Shown: piece by piece, positions 45,715 to 55,837 of the stretch
Layout: the number at the start of each line of letters is the position of its first letter
How positions within the stretch are numbered: position 1 is the first letter of the stretch
NCBI GenBank assembly: GCA_031266805.1
Contig: JAISAH010000111.1
Coordinates: forward strand, 48,605-112,604
DNA: 64,000 nt
Reading direction: 5' to 3'
From: Gracilibacteraceae bacterium
Lineage (GTDB): Bacteria > Bacillota > Desulfitobacteriia > Desulfitobacteriales > Syntrophobotulaceae
Notes under the pieces: model-generated
Databases searched by the model: none
Seen by the model: only the letters and a program-made list of their open reading frames with translations
Told to the model about the DNA's origin: nothing
Made by a program: the position numbers and the translations under genes

Positions 45715-47912
45715 AGCTGGGAATATTTTTCATGATCCTGGCGGGGATTCTTTGGAGTACCGCCGGCGTGCTGGTAAAATATATCTCTTGGTCGCCGCTG
45801 GCCGTCGTTTGCCTGCGCAGCTTTTTTGCCTCCGGTCTCCTTCTGCTCTATGTCCGCCAAAAGAACGGCCTGCGGTTCAAACTGTCCAGGCCGGTCGTCG
45901 CTGCCGCCTTATGCATGATGGCCACAATGATCCTCTATATCAGCGCCATCAAACTGACGATCGCCGCCAACGCCGTCTTGCTGCAATATACGGCCCCCGC
46001 CTTTATCGTCATTTACACGGCTCTATTTCGGCGCGTGCGCCCGCATCTTTTGGAAATTATTACCTGCACGCTTATTTTTGCCGGCGTGGCGCTGCTTTTT
46101 CTGGATAAAATAGGCGGAGGGCATTGGCTGGGCAATCTTCTGGGGCTGCTTTCCGGCGTCGCTTTCGGCGCGGTTTGTTTCGCCAATACCCAGAAAGGCG
46201 CCGACCCGCCGGCCGCGACGCTGCTCGGCAACGCCGGTCTTTTGCTCCTGCTGCCGTTTGTATTCGCCGACCCGGCGGTGTGGGCGGCCGGCCGGCATGA
46301 ATGGCTCGCGATAATTATTCTGGGCGTGTGTCAGCTGGGCGGCGGTTACCTGTTTTTCTGCGAGGGGATCAGCCGGGTACCGGCTTTCACGGCGGCGGTG
46401 ACAGCCACCCTGGAGCCGGTGCTCACGCCGGTCTGGGTGTTCGCGGCCATGGGGGAAAAACCCGGTTCCATGTCCTTGCTGGGCGGCGCCTTCGTGATCG
46501 TTGTTATTTTAGTCTACAATTTATTGCGGGCGGAGCGGGAACAGCCGGGCAGCGTCTCTTTTTGGCCGGCGCTCTGGGCGGGGCGGCTGACGGCTCTCGC
46601 CCTTAAACTGGCCGGCCGCCGGGGGACGACTTTGCCGGGGGCGGTGGCTCGGCGCCTATGCCGGCAACTCCCGTCCCGCCTGGGCAGCGCTTATCGGGAC
46701 GGGGTGGTGGTGATCACGGGAACGAACGGAAAAACCACCACCAATAATATTCTGGCCGCGGTTTTGGCCGCGGCGGGAAAAAAAGCGGCTTTTAACAGCG
46801 AGGGGGCAAATATGCAGAGCGGCATCTGTACGGCGCTGCTCCGGGACGCGACATGGCTGGGCCGCGTCCGCGGCGATATTCTGCTCGCGGAAGTGGACGA
46901 GGGCAGTCTGCCGGAATTTTGCCGGGAGATAAGACCGCGTCTGGCGGTAGTGACAAATTTCTTCCGGGATCAGTTGGATCGCTACGGCGAATTAGACGCC
47001 ACGATAGCCAAAGTGCGAGCCTCTCTGCCGCCGAAGACGGCGCTGCTCCTCAACGCGGACGATCCGCTCGCGGCGCGGCTGGCCGCCGGCCGGGAAGAAG
47101 CCCTGTTTTACGGAGCGGCGGCTCTGCCTGTCAGCGGCGGCGCGGGCGGGGAAAACCGGGAAGGAAGATTTTGCCCCCATTGCGGTTCCCCGCTTGATTA
47201 TACGCTGTTTCACTACGGACATTTGGGAATATATGCCTGCAGTGCCTGCGATTTTCGCCGCCCGGTTCCGGAAGCGGAAGCGACGCGGGTCAGCGCCGGG
47301 GAGAACGGGATTGCCTTTACGGTTTGGGGGCGGGAATATACGGCGCCGCTCCGGGGTTTCTATAATCTGTATAACGCTTTGGCGGCGCTGGCGGCGGCCG
47401 AGTGGCTCGGCGTTCCGCCCGAGGCCGGCCGGGCCGCTCTCAATGTTTTCACGGCGCGGGACGGACGGATGGAGGAATTTCACCTTGACGGCGGTCTCAC
47501 CCTCATACTGGTGAAAAACCCCGCCGGTTTTAACGCGGCGCTGGAGGCGGTAACCGCCGCCGACGGCCCGCTGCGTCTGCTGATCGCCATAAACGATAAC
47601 GCGGCGGACGGGCGGGATATATCCTGGCTGTGGGATGTGGATTTTGAAAGGCTGGCCGCCTGCGGCCCGCGCTTGCGCCAGGTCGTCTGCGGCGGCGTCC
47701 GGGGCGCGGATATGCTGCTCCGGCTTAAATACGCCGGGGTGAGCAAAGAGACGCTGCTTTGCGCGCCGGATCTCGCCGTAGCGCTGGCCGCGCTGCGGCG
47801 GTTTAACGGCGAGCGGGGCGGCCGCGTTTATGTGCTGCCCACCTATACGGCGCTGGCGCCGCTCCGCGCTTTGCTGCGCGCCGCCGAGCGGGCGGAAGGA
47901 GGGCGGGCGTGA
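45711..47912 (+). CDS. murT: Fusion: EamA/DMT-family 10-TM transporter plus MurT (lipid II isoglutaminyl synthase large subunit)
   Basis: ATG at 45711 overlapping nadD stop; EamA repeats (residues about 1-275), then ITGTNGKTTTNNILAAVL Mur ligase core with CPHC...CSAC zinc ribbon. Confidence 0.88.
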   Translation: MKLGIFFMILAGILWSTAGVLVKYISWSPLAVVCLRSFFASGLLLLYVRQKNGLRFKLSRPVVAAALCMMATMILYISAIKLTIAANAVLLQYTAPAFIVIYTALFRRVRPHLLEIITCTLIFAGVALLFLDKIGGGHWLGNLLGLLSGVAFGAVCFANTQKGADPPAATLLGNAGLLLLLPFVFADPAVWAAGRHEWLAIIILGVCQLGGGYLFFCEGISRVPAFTAAVTATLEPVLTPVWVFAAMGEKPGSMSLLGGAFVIVVILVYNLLRAEREQPGSVSFWPALWAGRLTALALKLAGRRGTTLPGAVARRLCRQLPSRLGSAYRDGVVVITGTNGKTTTNNILAAVLAAAGKKAAFNSEGANMQSGICTALLRDATWLGRVRGDILLAEVDEGSLPEFCREIRPRLAVVTNFFRDQLDRYGELDATIAKVRASLPPKTALLLNADDPLAARLAAGREEALFYGAAALPVSGGAGGENREGRFCPHCGSPLDYTLFHYGHLGIYACSACDFRRPVPEAEATRVSAGENGIAFTVWGREYTAPLRGFYNLYNALAALAAAEWLGVPPEAGRAALNVFTARDGRMEEFHLDGGLTLILVKNPAGFNAALEAVTAADGPLRLLIAINDNAADGRDISWLWDVDFERLAACGPRLRQVVCGGVRGADMLLRLKYAGVSKETLLCAPDLAVALAALRRFNGERGGRVYVLPTYTALAPLRALLRAAERAEGGRA

Positions 47913-48673
47913 CCATACGGATAGCGCATCTTTACCCGGATCTGCTCAACCTTTACGGAGACAGAGGCAATGTCATGACCCTCATGGCCCGCTGCCGCTG
48001 GCGCGGGATCGACTGCGTCCTAGAGCGGGTCTCCATAGGCGCGGCCTGGGACCCGGCGGATACGGACATCGTCTTCTTTGGCGGCGGTTCCGACCGGGAA
48101 CAGGGGATTTTGACGCGGGATCTGAGCGGACGGGCGCCGGCTCTGCGCTCCGCTTTGGCGGACGGGCTTGTCCTTCTGGCGGTTTGCGGCGGTTTACAAA
48201 TGCTGGGATCGCATTACCGGACGCCGGCGGGCGAGGAATATCCGGGACTCAGTCTGCTGGACCTGTATACAGAAGCGGGAGACAAGCGTCTCATCGGCGA
48301 CGTGCGGGCTGATTTGACGCCGGAGACGGCGGCGGCGGCGGCGCGCGCCTGTCCGGGCGCCGAAGGTTTGACGACGCTGGTGGGTTTTGAAAATCACGGC
48401 GGCCGCACCTGGCTCGGCCCCGGCCTGCCGCCGCTGGCCCGGACGCGGCCGGGCGCGGGCGGCGGCAATAACGGCCGGGACGGCGGGGAAGGCGTGCGCT
48501 GGCGGAATGTGTTCGGCACATATTTGCACGGCCCGCTGCTGCCGAAAAACCCGCATATCGCCGACTTGCTGCTGTCGCTGGCTTTGGCCCGGCAGGGTCA
48601 GCCGGCTGAACTGCCGCCCCTGGACGACGCGGAAGAAATCATGGCCCACAAGGCAAGGTTAGGGAAGCGGTAA
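47909..48673 (+). CDS. gatD: Lipid II isoglutaminyl synthase glutaminase subunit GatD
   Basis: IRIAHLYPDLLNLYGDRGNVMTL; glutaminase Cys in LLAVCGGLQMLG; GTG start coupled to MurT stop. Confidence 0.95.
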   Translation: MTIRIAHLYPDLLNLYGDRGNVMTLMARCRWRGIDCVLERVSIGAAWDPADTDIVFFGGGSDREQGILTRDLSGRAPALRSALADGLVLLAVCGGLQMLGSHYRTPAGEEYPGLSLLDLYTEAGDKRLIGDVRADLTPETAAAAARACPGAEGLTTLVGFENHGGRTWLGPGLPPLARTRPGAGGGNNGRDGGEGVRWRNVFGTYLHGPLLPKNPHIADLLLSLALARQGQPAELPPLDDAEEIMAHKARLGKR

Positions 48674-48704
48674 TATCCACCCCTTTACAAATTTTCACAA
48701 AATA

Positions 48705-48734
48705 TTGTAGTTGCGTTCCGTTCTCGGATATAAT
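48705..48734 (+). promoter_or_regulatory. Promoter upstream of the LRR gene
   Basis: TTGTAG-18 bp-TATAAT. Confidence 0.5.
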
Positions 48735-48797
48735 ATAATTATTTTATCTAAGGAAGCTCTAAGGATTTTCATCGCGGTCGAAACATGGAGGGTAATT

Positions 48798-50360
48798 ATG
48801 CCGTTAGTGTCGGGCCAATGCTCGCGGTGCGGCGCGATTGGCCAAGTGGACTCCGGGAAGGAAGCATATGTTTGCGCGAACTGCGGCGAGCCGGTCAGCA
48901 CGGAAAGAGCCGTTCGCCTGTATGAGGCGCGGGCGGAAGAAAACGCCGCGCCGGTGGTGATAGCGGAATACGACCGGCGCAAGTTTCGCGTGGAAAACGG
49001 CGTGCTTATCAAGTATTTTGGCGGCGATCACAAGGCGGAAGTGCCTTTTGGCGTGACGGGCATCGGCGAGGAAGCTTTCAGCGACTGCCAGATCCTCTTG
49101 GAAGTGGTTTTGCCGCCCACCGTCATGGAAATCGGGGCGAAAGCTTTTTCCAATTGCGCCAATCTCGCCAAAGTCATGATAGCGGAAGGAACGCGCGTCG
49201 TCGGGCCCTGGGCGTTTTTTGGCTGCATCAGCCTTACGGAAGTCACGCTGCCGGAAAGCGTTACCACCATAGAACCGTGGGCTTTTTACGGGTGTACGAG
49301 TTTGCGGAAAGTGCATCTGCCTTCTACTCTCACAGTGTTAAAGGAAAAATCTTTTTCCGGCTGTAACGGCTTAAAAACCATTGATTTGCCGGCTGCGCTG
49401 CTGGAAATCGGCGATTGGGCGTTTTTTGGCTGCCGCGGTCTGGAAGCGCTGACCATACCCCCGGATGTGCATACGATTGGCGCCTGGGCGTTTTTTGGCT
49501 GTCTCAGCCTCACCGGCGTCGTCATTCCCGACAGCGTTACGACGATCAGGGAATCGGCTTTTCAGGATTGCATGGAATTAGCCGCGCTGACCGTGCCCGC
49601 CCATTTGACCGTGCAGAGCGATGAGAACAAAAACCGGGTCAGCGTGGTAAAATTCGCTTTCAAAGGCTGCAGCAACCTGACTCTTACGACGGTCGCTCCC
49701 GGGGCAACGGAACTGCCCGCTAACGCTTTTTATGAATGCACGGCTTTAAGGTCGGTTGAATTGCCGGCGAGCCTGAAAAAAATAGGCCGCTTCGCTTTCC
49801 AGGGCTGTTCGTCCCTGCGGCGCCTTGACCTGCCGCCGGGCCTTGAGGAGATCGAGTCTTTCGCTTTTGCCGGCTGCTCGTCGCTAATGTCTTTGACGCT
49901 GCCCGACGGGATAACCGGCATAGCGGACAGCACGTTCGCCGGCTGCCAGTCCCTGAAAAACATCGATTTGCCCGCTTCACTCCAGACTGTCGGCGCCGAC
50001 GCCTTTTCCGGCTGCGTCAAACTGAATGACGTCCTGCTGCCGCGGGAAATCACCGGGATCGGCCCGCGGGCTTTCGCAAGCTGCGCCGCTCTGACCGGCG
50101 TCAGTTTGGGGCCGGCGCTGCAAGAGATCGGCGAAAGAGCCTTTGAGGGCTGTATTTCTTTGAATACCGCAGGCATGCCGGAGGAAACGCGGCAAAACGC
50201 CGAATTGATAGAAAAAGTGTTTCGCGGCACGCCGTTTTTCCGCGAGTATACAAGCGAGATGGCGCGTTCTCAATGGCGCAAGCAGGGGCGCTGCGTGCAT
50301 TGCGGCGGCCAGCTGGCATTTTTTGGAAAAACCTGTAAGCAATGCGGAAGAAAAAACTAA
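48798..50360 (+). CDS. BspA-type leucine-rich repeat (LRR_5) protein flanked by N- and C-terminal zinc ribbons
   Basis: About 23-aa repeats (AFxGCxSLxxIxLPxxxxxIGxxAF); CSRC...CANC at N-terminus, CVHC...CKQC at C-terminus; ATG preceded by GGAGGG. Confidence 0.9.
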   Translation: MPLVSGQCSRCGAIGQVDSGKEAYVCANCGEPVSTERAVRLYEARAEENAAPVVIAEYDRRKFRVENGVLIKYFGGDHKAEVPFGVTGIGEEAFSDCQILLEVVLPPTVMEIGAKAFSNCANLAKVMIAEGTRVVGPWAFFGCISLTEVTLPESVTTIEPWAFYGCTSLRKVHLPSTLTVLKEKSFSGCNGLKTIDLPAALLEIGDWAFFGCRGLEALTIPPDVHTIGAWAFFGCLSLTGVVIPDSVTTIRESAFQDCMELAALTVPAHLTVQSDENKNRVSVVKFAFKGCSNLTLTTVAPGATELPANAFYECTALRSVELPASLKKIGRFAFQGCSSLRRLDLPPGLEEIESFAFAGCSSLMSLTLPDGITGIADSTFAGCQSLKNIDLPASLQTVGADAFSGCVKLNDVLLPREITGIGPRAFASCAALTGVSLGPALQEIGERAFEGCISLNTAGMPEETRQNAELIEKVFRGTPFFREYTSEMARSQWRKQGRCVHCGGQLAFFGKTCKQCGRKN

Positions 50361-50375
50361 ATTGAAAGAACTAAA

Positions 50376-51335
50376 TTGAGAAATCTGCTGATAATATTTT
50401 TCGCCGTGGCCGCCATGGCGGTGGTTTATGTGTTCCAGCTACGCGAAGCTTGGCTGACGCGCGACCTGACTTATGAGAGAGCGCGCGAGGGCTATGTGAG
50501 CCATGACGAGATCCTGCCGGCTGTGTTTGCCCGTTCGGAGATCCTGATTTACGCGGCCGACGCCGGCGCGGTTTCTTTTATTGTTCCCGACGGGAAAAGA
50601 GCGCAAAAAGGGGAAACCGTCGCCCGGGTTGACGGGAGAGAAGCCCGATACTTGACGGCGCCCGCCGCCGGTCTTGTCTGCGCCCGGACGGACGGACTGG
50701 AGGAGATTCTCACTCCGGCGGCTCTGCTGGAAGCCGATCTGGCGGAACTGTTCGCCAGATGCGGAGGAGCGGAGGAAGCGGCGTTTAAGAGAAATCCGGC
50801 GGGCGCGCCCACGGCGGTTGAGTCGGACACCCCGCCGGCGGGAGAGCCGCCGGCGGAAGAGCGGAGTTTTGTGCAGGCGGGCGGAGCGGCGGGAAAAATA
50901 ATAAATAATTTGCAGCCGGTCTGGGCTTATATCGCCGCGGGAAACACGCAGGGCGTCCTCAAAGGAGACCGGCTTTTTATAAACGTGGACGGAGCGGTCC
51001 GCGCCTGCACGGTGGAGCGCGTGGGCGCGCCGGGACTTGGTTTGGTGGTTTCTTTTCCGCAGTATATAAATTCCGTGACGAACACGCGCGTCAAAGAGGT
51101 AGGTTGGCGCAAAGAGACGCCGACATACGGAGTGGTCGTTCCGGCGGCGGCTTTGTTCGCGCAGGGCGAGGAAGTCGGCGTTTACGCGGTCGAAAGCGGC
51201 ATAATCAATTTTCGCCGCGTCAAAATACTGGATCGGAACGGGTCTTTCGCCAGCGTGGACAATCTGCAGTCCGGTTACACCGTGGTGACGAATCCGCGGG
51301 AGGGGCTGCAGGGAGTGTCGGCTGACAGCTATTGA
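50376..51335 (+). CDS. HlyD-like membrane-anchored adaptor protein
   Basis: N-terminal TM, barrel-sandwich-like halves (SFIVPDGKRAQKGETVARVDGREARYLTAPAAGLV); upstream of yggS-sepF-yggT; TTG start. Confidence 0.7.
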   Translation: MRNLLIIFFAVAAMAVVYVFQLREAWLTRDLTYERAREGYVSHDEILPAVFARSEILIYAADAGAVSFIVPDGKRAQKGETVARVDGREARYLTAPAAGLVCARTDGLEEILTPAALLEADLAELFARCGGAEEAAFKRNPAGAPTAVESDTPPAGEPPAEERSFVQAGGAAGKIINNLQPVWAYIAAGNTQGVLKGDRLFINVDGAVRACTVERVGAPGLGLVVSFPQYINSVTNTRVKEVGWRKETPTYGVVVPAAALFAQGEEVGVYAVESGIINFRRVKILDRNGSFASVDNLQSGYTVVTNPREGLQGVSADSY

Positions 51336-51447
51336 GCATAGATTTTTATTATGAAAATTGTGGAAAACAAAGATATAAAAGAAGGATTTTTTCAATGCGC
51401 GTAGAAGAAATGTGGGATAAGGCTGATTTTAAGCCTTTGGAGGCGAT

Positions 51448-52158
51448 ATGGATATCAGTGGCAGATGGCGGACGATAAAAGAAAGGATCGCCGCGGCGGA
51501 AAAACGCGCCGGCCGCCCGACCGGTTCAGTAAGCCTGTTGGCTGTGACCAAGACTTTTGGACCGGAAGAAGTTTTAGCCGCCTATAAGGCCGGGCAGCGG
51601 GATTTTGGTGAAAACCGCGTGCAGGAATGGCAAGGTAAAGCGCCTTTTTTGCCGGAAGATTGCCGCTGGCATATAATAGGCCGTCTGCAGACCAACAAAG
51701 TCAAGTATCTTGACGAGCGCGTCCGCCTTATTCATTCGCTTGACCGTTTTCCGTTACTGCAGGCCTTGCAGACCGCCGGAGAAAAAAAAGGTCTGATCTG
51801 GCCGGTGCTCCTTGAGGTGAACATCGCCGGCGACGAGGCCAAAGCCGGACTGGCGCCGGAAGAAGTCGGCGATTTTCTGACAGCTGCGGCGGATTATTCC
51901 GCGGTGGATATCAGGGGATTTATGACCATCGGTCCTTTTGCCGCGCCGGAGGCGGAGATGAGAGAGGTGTTTCGCCGTTTGCGTCTCCTGCGGGATGAGA
52001 CGCGGGCGCGGGGGATCCCGGGCGCGGCGGGGCTTGACGCCCTGTCGATGGGTATGAGCCAGGATTTTGAGACGGCGGTGGAAGAAGGAGCGACAATAGT
52101 AAGAGTGGGCAGCCTCTTGTTTGGGGAGAGGCGACAGGACGACAGGGAGGAAGCGTGA
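51448..52158 (+). CDS. YggS family pyridoxal phosphate homeostasis protein
   Basis: SLLAVTKTFGPEEV, DFGENRVQEWQGKAPFL, WHIIGRLQTNKVKYL, LSMGMSQDFETAVEEGATIVRVGSLLFG. Confidence 0.97.
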   Translation: MDISGRWRTIKERIAAAEKRAGRPTGSVSLLAVTKTFGPEEVLAAYKAGQRDFGENRVQEWQGKAPFLPEDCRWHIIGRLQTNKVKYLDERVRLIHSLDRFPLLQALQTAGEKKGLIWPVLLEVNIAGDEAKAGLAPEEVGDFLTAAADYSAVDIRGFMTIGPFAAPEAEMREVFRRLRLLRDETRARGIPGAAGLDALSMGMSQDFETAVEEGATIVRVGSLLFGERRQDDREEA

Positions 52159-52677
52159 ATGAGTAAAATAACGGATTGGTTTCTCGGCGTTAGCGACGAC
52201 AGTGAAGACGACAACGAAGAGATTGTGGAGCGGGAAGAAGATGAAAGGAAGTCTCGCCGGCGCGGCAAGGCCGAACCGGAACCGGCGGCGGTAAAGGAAA
52301 CCGAAGCGGGAGGGGGACTTTTCGGGGGCAACCCGTTTCAGAGCGCGGCAGCCGCTAAAAAGCCGGCTTCGGTGGTAAATGTGTATTCCCAAAAGCAGTA
52401 TAAAGTTATCGTTTTTAAACCATGCCAGTTCAGCGAGGCGGAAAGCATCGCCAGGCATCTGAAAGAGCGGAATTCCGTCATTATCAATCTGGAAAAAACC
52501 GACGGAGATCTGTGGCAGCGGATCATTGACTTTATCAGCGGCACCACTTTCGCGCTGGAAGGCAAAATGCAAAAAATAGGCGAGGGCATCTTCATGTTTG
52601 TTCCCAGCAATGTGGACATCAACGATGAACTCAGCATTTATTCGGAACGGGAAATGCCCTGGCAGATGAACCGTTAA
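52159..52677 (+). CDS. sepF: Cell division protein SepF
   Basis: Acidic linker then QYKVIVFKPCQFSEAESIARHLKERNSVIINLEKTDGDLWQRIIDFISGTTFALEGKMQKIGEGIFMFVPSNVDI. Confidence 0.97.
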   Translation: MSKITDWFLGVSDDSEDDNEEIVEREEDERKSRRRGKAEPEPAAVKETEAGGGLFGGNPFQSAAAAKKPASVVNVYSQKQYKVIVFKPCQFSEAESIARHLKERNSVIINLEKTDGDLWQRIIDFISGTTFALEGKMQKIGEGIFMFVPSNVDINDELSIYSEREMPWQMNR

Positions 52678-52762
52678 CCGGCGCCGCTTTCAGAACGCAA
52701 ACAGTAAACACATCAACACCTGATGCGTTTATTTGCGTTGTTAAGGGACTTTCAAAGGAGGG

Positions 52763-53029
52763 TTGATTCTGATATTATTGATACAATTGGTGCATTGGTT
52801 TTTTGAACTGCTCATTTTGCTGATTTTTGCCCGGTTCATCGTTTCCTGGCTGCCGGTTGACCCGCATCACCAATTGATCGGGCTCCTGCGGCAGGTCACG
52901 GATCCGCTGCTTAAACCTTTTAGCTTTGCCCGGACCGGTATGCTTGATTTTTCCCCGCTGCTGGCGATAATATTGCTGCAGCTCGCGGACAGGATCATTG
53001 TTACCGGGCTGGTTCGCCTGTTTCATTAG
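52763..53029 (+). CDS. YggT family membrane protein
   Basis: [35 protein letters not shown] start after GGAGGG. Confidence 0.93.
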   Translation: MILILLIQLVHWFFELLILLIFARFIVSWLPVDPHHQLIGLLRQVTDPLLKPFSFARTGMLDFSPLLAIILLQLADRIIVTGLVRLFH

Positions 53030-53058
53030 AGGACACCTCTAAAAACGCGCAGAAAGGA

Positions 53059-55833
53059 TTGATCATAACTTTGGATTACCGCGATACTTTGAATCTGCCG
53101 CGGACCGATTTTCCGATGCGCGGCAATCTCGCCGAGCGGGAACCGGAAATACTGCGCCACTGGGAAGAAATGGATATTTATGCCCAAGTGCGAGCGGCGC
53201 GGGAGGGACAGCCGAAATTCGTGTTGCATGACGGCCCCCCGTACGCCAACGGCGGCATCCATCTCGGGCACGCCCTGAATAAGGTGCTGAAGGATATCAT
53301 CGTCCGCTATAAGACGATGGCCGGGTTTGACGCCCCTTATGTGCCGGGCTGGGATACTCACGGCCTGCCGATCGAGCAGCAGGTGCTCAAGACTTTGGGC
53401 GTGAGCAGACACAGTGTTTCCGTTGTGGATTTTCGCCGGCTGTGCCGTCAGTACGCGGAAAAATATGTGGAGATCCAGCGCGATGAATTCAAACGTCTCG
53501 GGGTGCGCGGCGACTGGGATCATCCTTACCTCACGCTGCGCGGCGCTTACGAGGCGCGGCAGATAGAAGTTTTCGGCAAAATGGCAAAAAAAGGTTATAT
53601 TTACAAGGGATTGAAATCCGTGCATTGGTGCCCGTCCTGCGAAACCGCTTTGGCCGAAGCGGAAATCGATTACGCCGACACCAAATCGTCGGCTATTTTC
53701 GTAAAATTTCCTCTAAGGGACGGTTTGGGGCGCATTAAGCCGGAGGGCGCTTCTTTTGTCGTCTGGACGACGACGCCTTGGACGATCCCGGCCAATATGG
53801 CCGTGGCCGTCAATCCGGAATTTGTGTACGCCGTCGTCAGCGACGGGGCTGAGCGCTATATCATCGCCAAAGAGTTCGTCCCCTCTCTTTCCGCGCAATG
53901 GGAGCGGAGACTCTTACCGGAGGAGGAATTCAAAGGCGAGGAACTGGAAGGGATGATTTGCCGTCATCCGCTGATAGGGCGCGATTCCCCCATCGTGCTG
54001 GGCGAACACGTCACTTTGGAGCAAGGGACCGGCTGTGTGCATACGGCGCCGGGACACGGCGAGGAAGATTTTGCCGTCGGCGCGCGCTACGGTTTGCCGG
54101 TGCTGTGTCCCGTGGACCATCGGGGCCGATTCACCGAGGAAGCGGGAGCCTACGCCGGGCTGGGGGTTTTTCAGGCGGACGAGCGCGTAATCGCCGATTT
54201 GCGAGAGGCCGGCGCGCTGATCAAAGCGGAAAAGATCACCCACAGTTATCCGCATTGCTGGCGCTGTAAAAACAAGACCATTTTCCGGGCGACGGAGCAA
54301 TGGTTCGCTTCGATAGACGGCTTCCGCTCCCCCGCTCTCGCCGCTATTGACGGCGTGCGCTGGATCCCGGCCTGGGGGCGGGACCGGATCTATAATATGG
54401 TAAGCGACCGGGGCGACTGGTGTATTTCCCGGCAGCGGACCTGGGGCGTGCCCATCCCTATTTATTACTGTGAAAACTGCGGCCGCCAGCATATCAACGA
54501 CGCGACGATCGCCCGTCTGGGGGCTGTATTTGAGGCCGAGGGCTCGGACGCCTGGTTTGAGCGGCCGGCGGCCGAATTGCTGCCGCCGGGTTACGTCTGC
54601 GATTGCGGCGGCGGCGAGTTTCGCAAGGAGACGGACATAATGGACGTCTGGTTCGATTCCGGCACGAGCCACGCGGCGGTGCTGCGCGAGCGTCCGGAGT
54701 TGACTTTTCCCGCCGATATGTATCTGGAAGGTTCGGACCAGCATCGCGGCTGGTTTAATTCCTCGCTGAGCACTTCGGTGGCCGTTTATGGCGAGGCGCC
54801 TTACCGCGCGGTCCTGACGCATGGATTCCTCATAGATGAAAAAGGCCGTAAAATGAGCAAATCGGCCGGCAACGGCGTCGACCCGCAGGACGTCGTCGCC
54901 CAAAAAGGCGCGGATATCCTGCGGCTGTGGGTTTCTTCCGCCGATTACCGCGGCGACGTGGCCGTGTCGGCTAAGATCATGAACCAAATGACGGAATCCT
55001 ACCGCAAGATCCGCAACACTTTGCGTTTTATGCTCGGCAATCTCCACGATTTCCGGCCCGCGACGGACGCCGTCCCCTACGAGAGCCTGCAGGAGATCGA
55101 TCACTGGATCCTGCACCGGCTGGACGAACTCATCCGCCGCGTGCGCAAGGCTTACGACGACTATGAGTTCCATGTGCTCTACCACGCGGTCAATAATTTC
55201 TGCGCGGTGGAATTAAGCGCCATATATCTCGACATCGTCAAAGACCGCGCCTATGTGGAAGCGCAAAATTCACTCTCGCGCCGCGGCGTCCAGACGGTTA
55301 TGCAGGAGATCCTTCGTTCCGTCGTCCTTTTGCTCGCGCCCGTCTTGGTTTTTACCGCCGATGAGATATGGGCGCATTTGACCGGCGAAGACGGCGCGCG
55401 GGTGCAAACGGAAGATATGCCGGCGGCCCGGGATGAATGGCGGCGGCCGGAGCTGGGGGCCAAGTGGGATAAAATCCTGGCCTGGCGCGGCGACGTGACC
55501 AGAGCGCTGGAAAAAGCGCGCCAGGAAAAGATCATCAGCCATTCTCTGACCGCCCGCGTGGATGTCTATCCGGACGCGGAGACCATTGAGCTTTTGCGCC
55601 TGATTCCGAACCCGGCGGAAATAGTCATCGTTTCACGTCTGGAGACGCATGAGGCGAGTGAGGCCGCTCCGCCCGGCGCCGTGGCGGGCGAAGCTCTGCC
55701 GGAGATGAAAATACTCGTGCGTCCGGCTGACGGACAAAAATGCGAACGCTGCTGGATGTACAGTGAGGAAACCGGCAAAGATCCGGATTATCCGGATCTT
55801 TGCCCTCGCTGCGCCGCGATCATAAAGGAGTAG
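53059..55833 (+). CDS. ileS: Isoleucyl-tRNA synthetase
   Basis: [26 protein letters not shown] (HxGH), [10 protein letters not shown] (KMSKS), C-terminal zinc finger CERCW...CPRC. Confidence 0.98.
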   Translation: MIITLDYRDTLNLPRTDFPMRGNLAEREPEILRHWEEMDIYAQVRAAREGQPKFVLHDGPPYANGGIHLGHALNKVLKDIIVRYKTMAGFDAPYVPGWDTHGLPIEQQVLKTLGVSRHSVSVVDFRRLCRQYAEKYVEIQRDEFKRLGVRGDWDHPYLTLRGAYEARQIEVFGKMAKKGYIYKGLKSVHWCPSCETALAEAEIDYADTKSSAIFVKFPLRDGLGRIKPEGASFVVWTTTPWTIPANMAVAVNPEFVYAVVSDGAERYIIAKEFVPSLSAQWERRLLPEEEFKGEELEGMICRHPLIGRDSPIVLGEHVTLEQGTGCVHTAPGHGEEDFAVGARYGLPVLCPVDHRGRFTEEAGAYAGLGVFQADERVIADLREAGALIKAEKITHSYPHCWRCKNKTIFRATEQWFASIDGFRSPALAAIDGVRWIPAWGRDRIYNMVSDRGDWCISRQRTWGVPIPIYYCENCGRQHINDATIARLGAVFEAEGSDAWFERPAAELLPPGYVCDCGGGEFRKETDIMDVWFDSGTSHAAVLRERPELTFPADMYLEGSDQHRGWFNSSLSTSVAVYGEAPYRAVLTHGFLIDEKGRKMSKSAGNGVDPQDVVAQKGADILRLWVSSADYRGDVAVSAKIMNQMTESYRKIRNTLRFMLGNLHDFRPATDAVPYESLQEIDHWILHRLDELIRRVRKAYDDYEFHVLYHAVNNFCAVELSAIYLDIVKDRAYVEAQNSLSRRGVQTVMQEILRSVVLLLAPVLVFTADEIWAHLTGEDGARVQTEDMPAARDEWRRPELGAKWDKILAWRGDVTRALEKARQEKIISHSLTARVDVYPDAETIELLRLIPNPAEIVIVSRLETHEASEAAPPGAVAGEALPEMKILVRPADGQKCERCWMYSEETGKDPDYPDLCPRCAAIIKE

Positions 55834-55837
55834 ATCT

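Noticed and set aside
49030-50150. Tandem DNA repeat array
   Set aside because: Periodicity is explained by 23-aa LRR_5 units in a coding sequence
53030-53058. T-box riboswitch upstream of ileS
   Set aside because: Only about 30 bp between yggT and ileS; no T-box sequence or specifier stem
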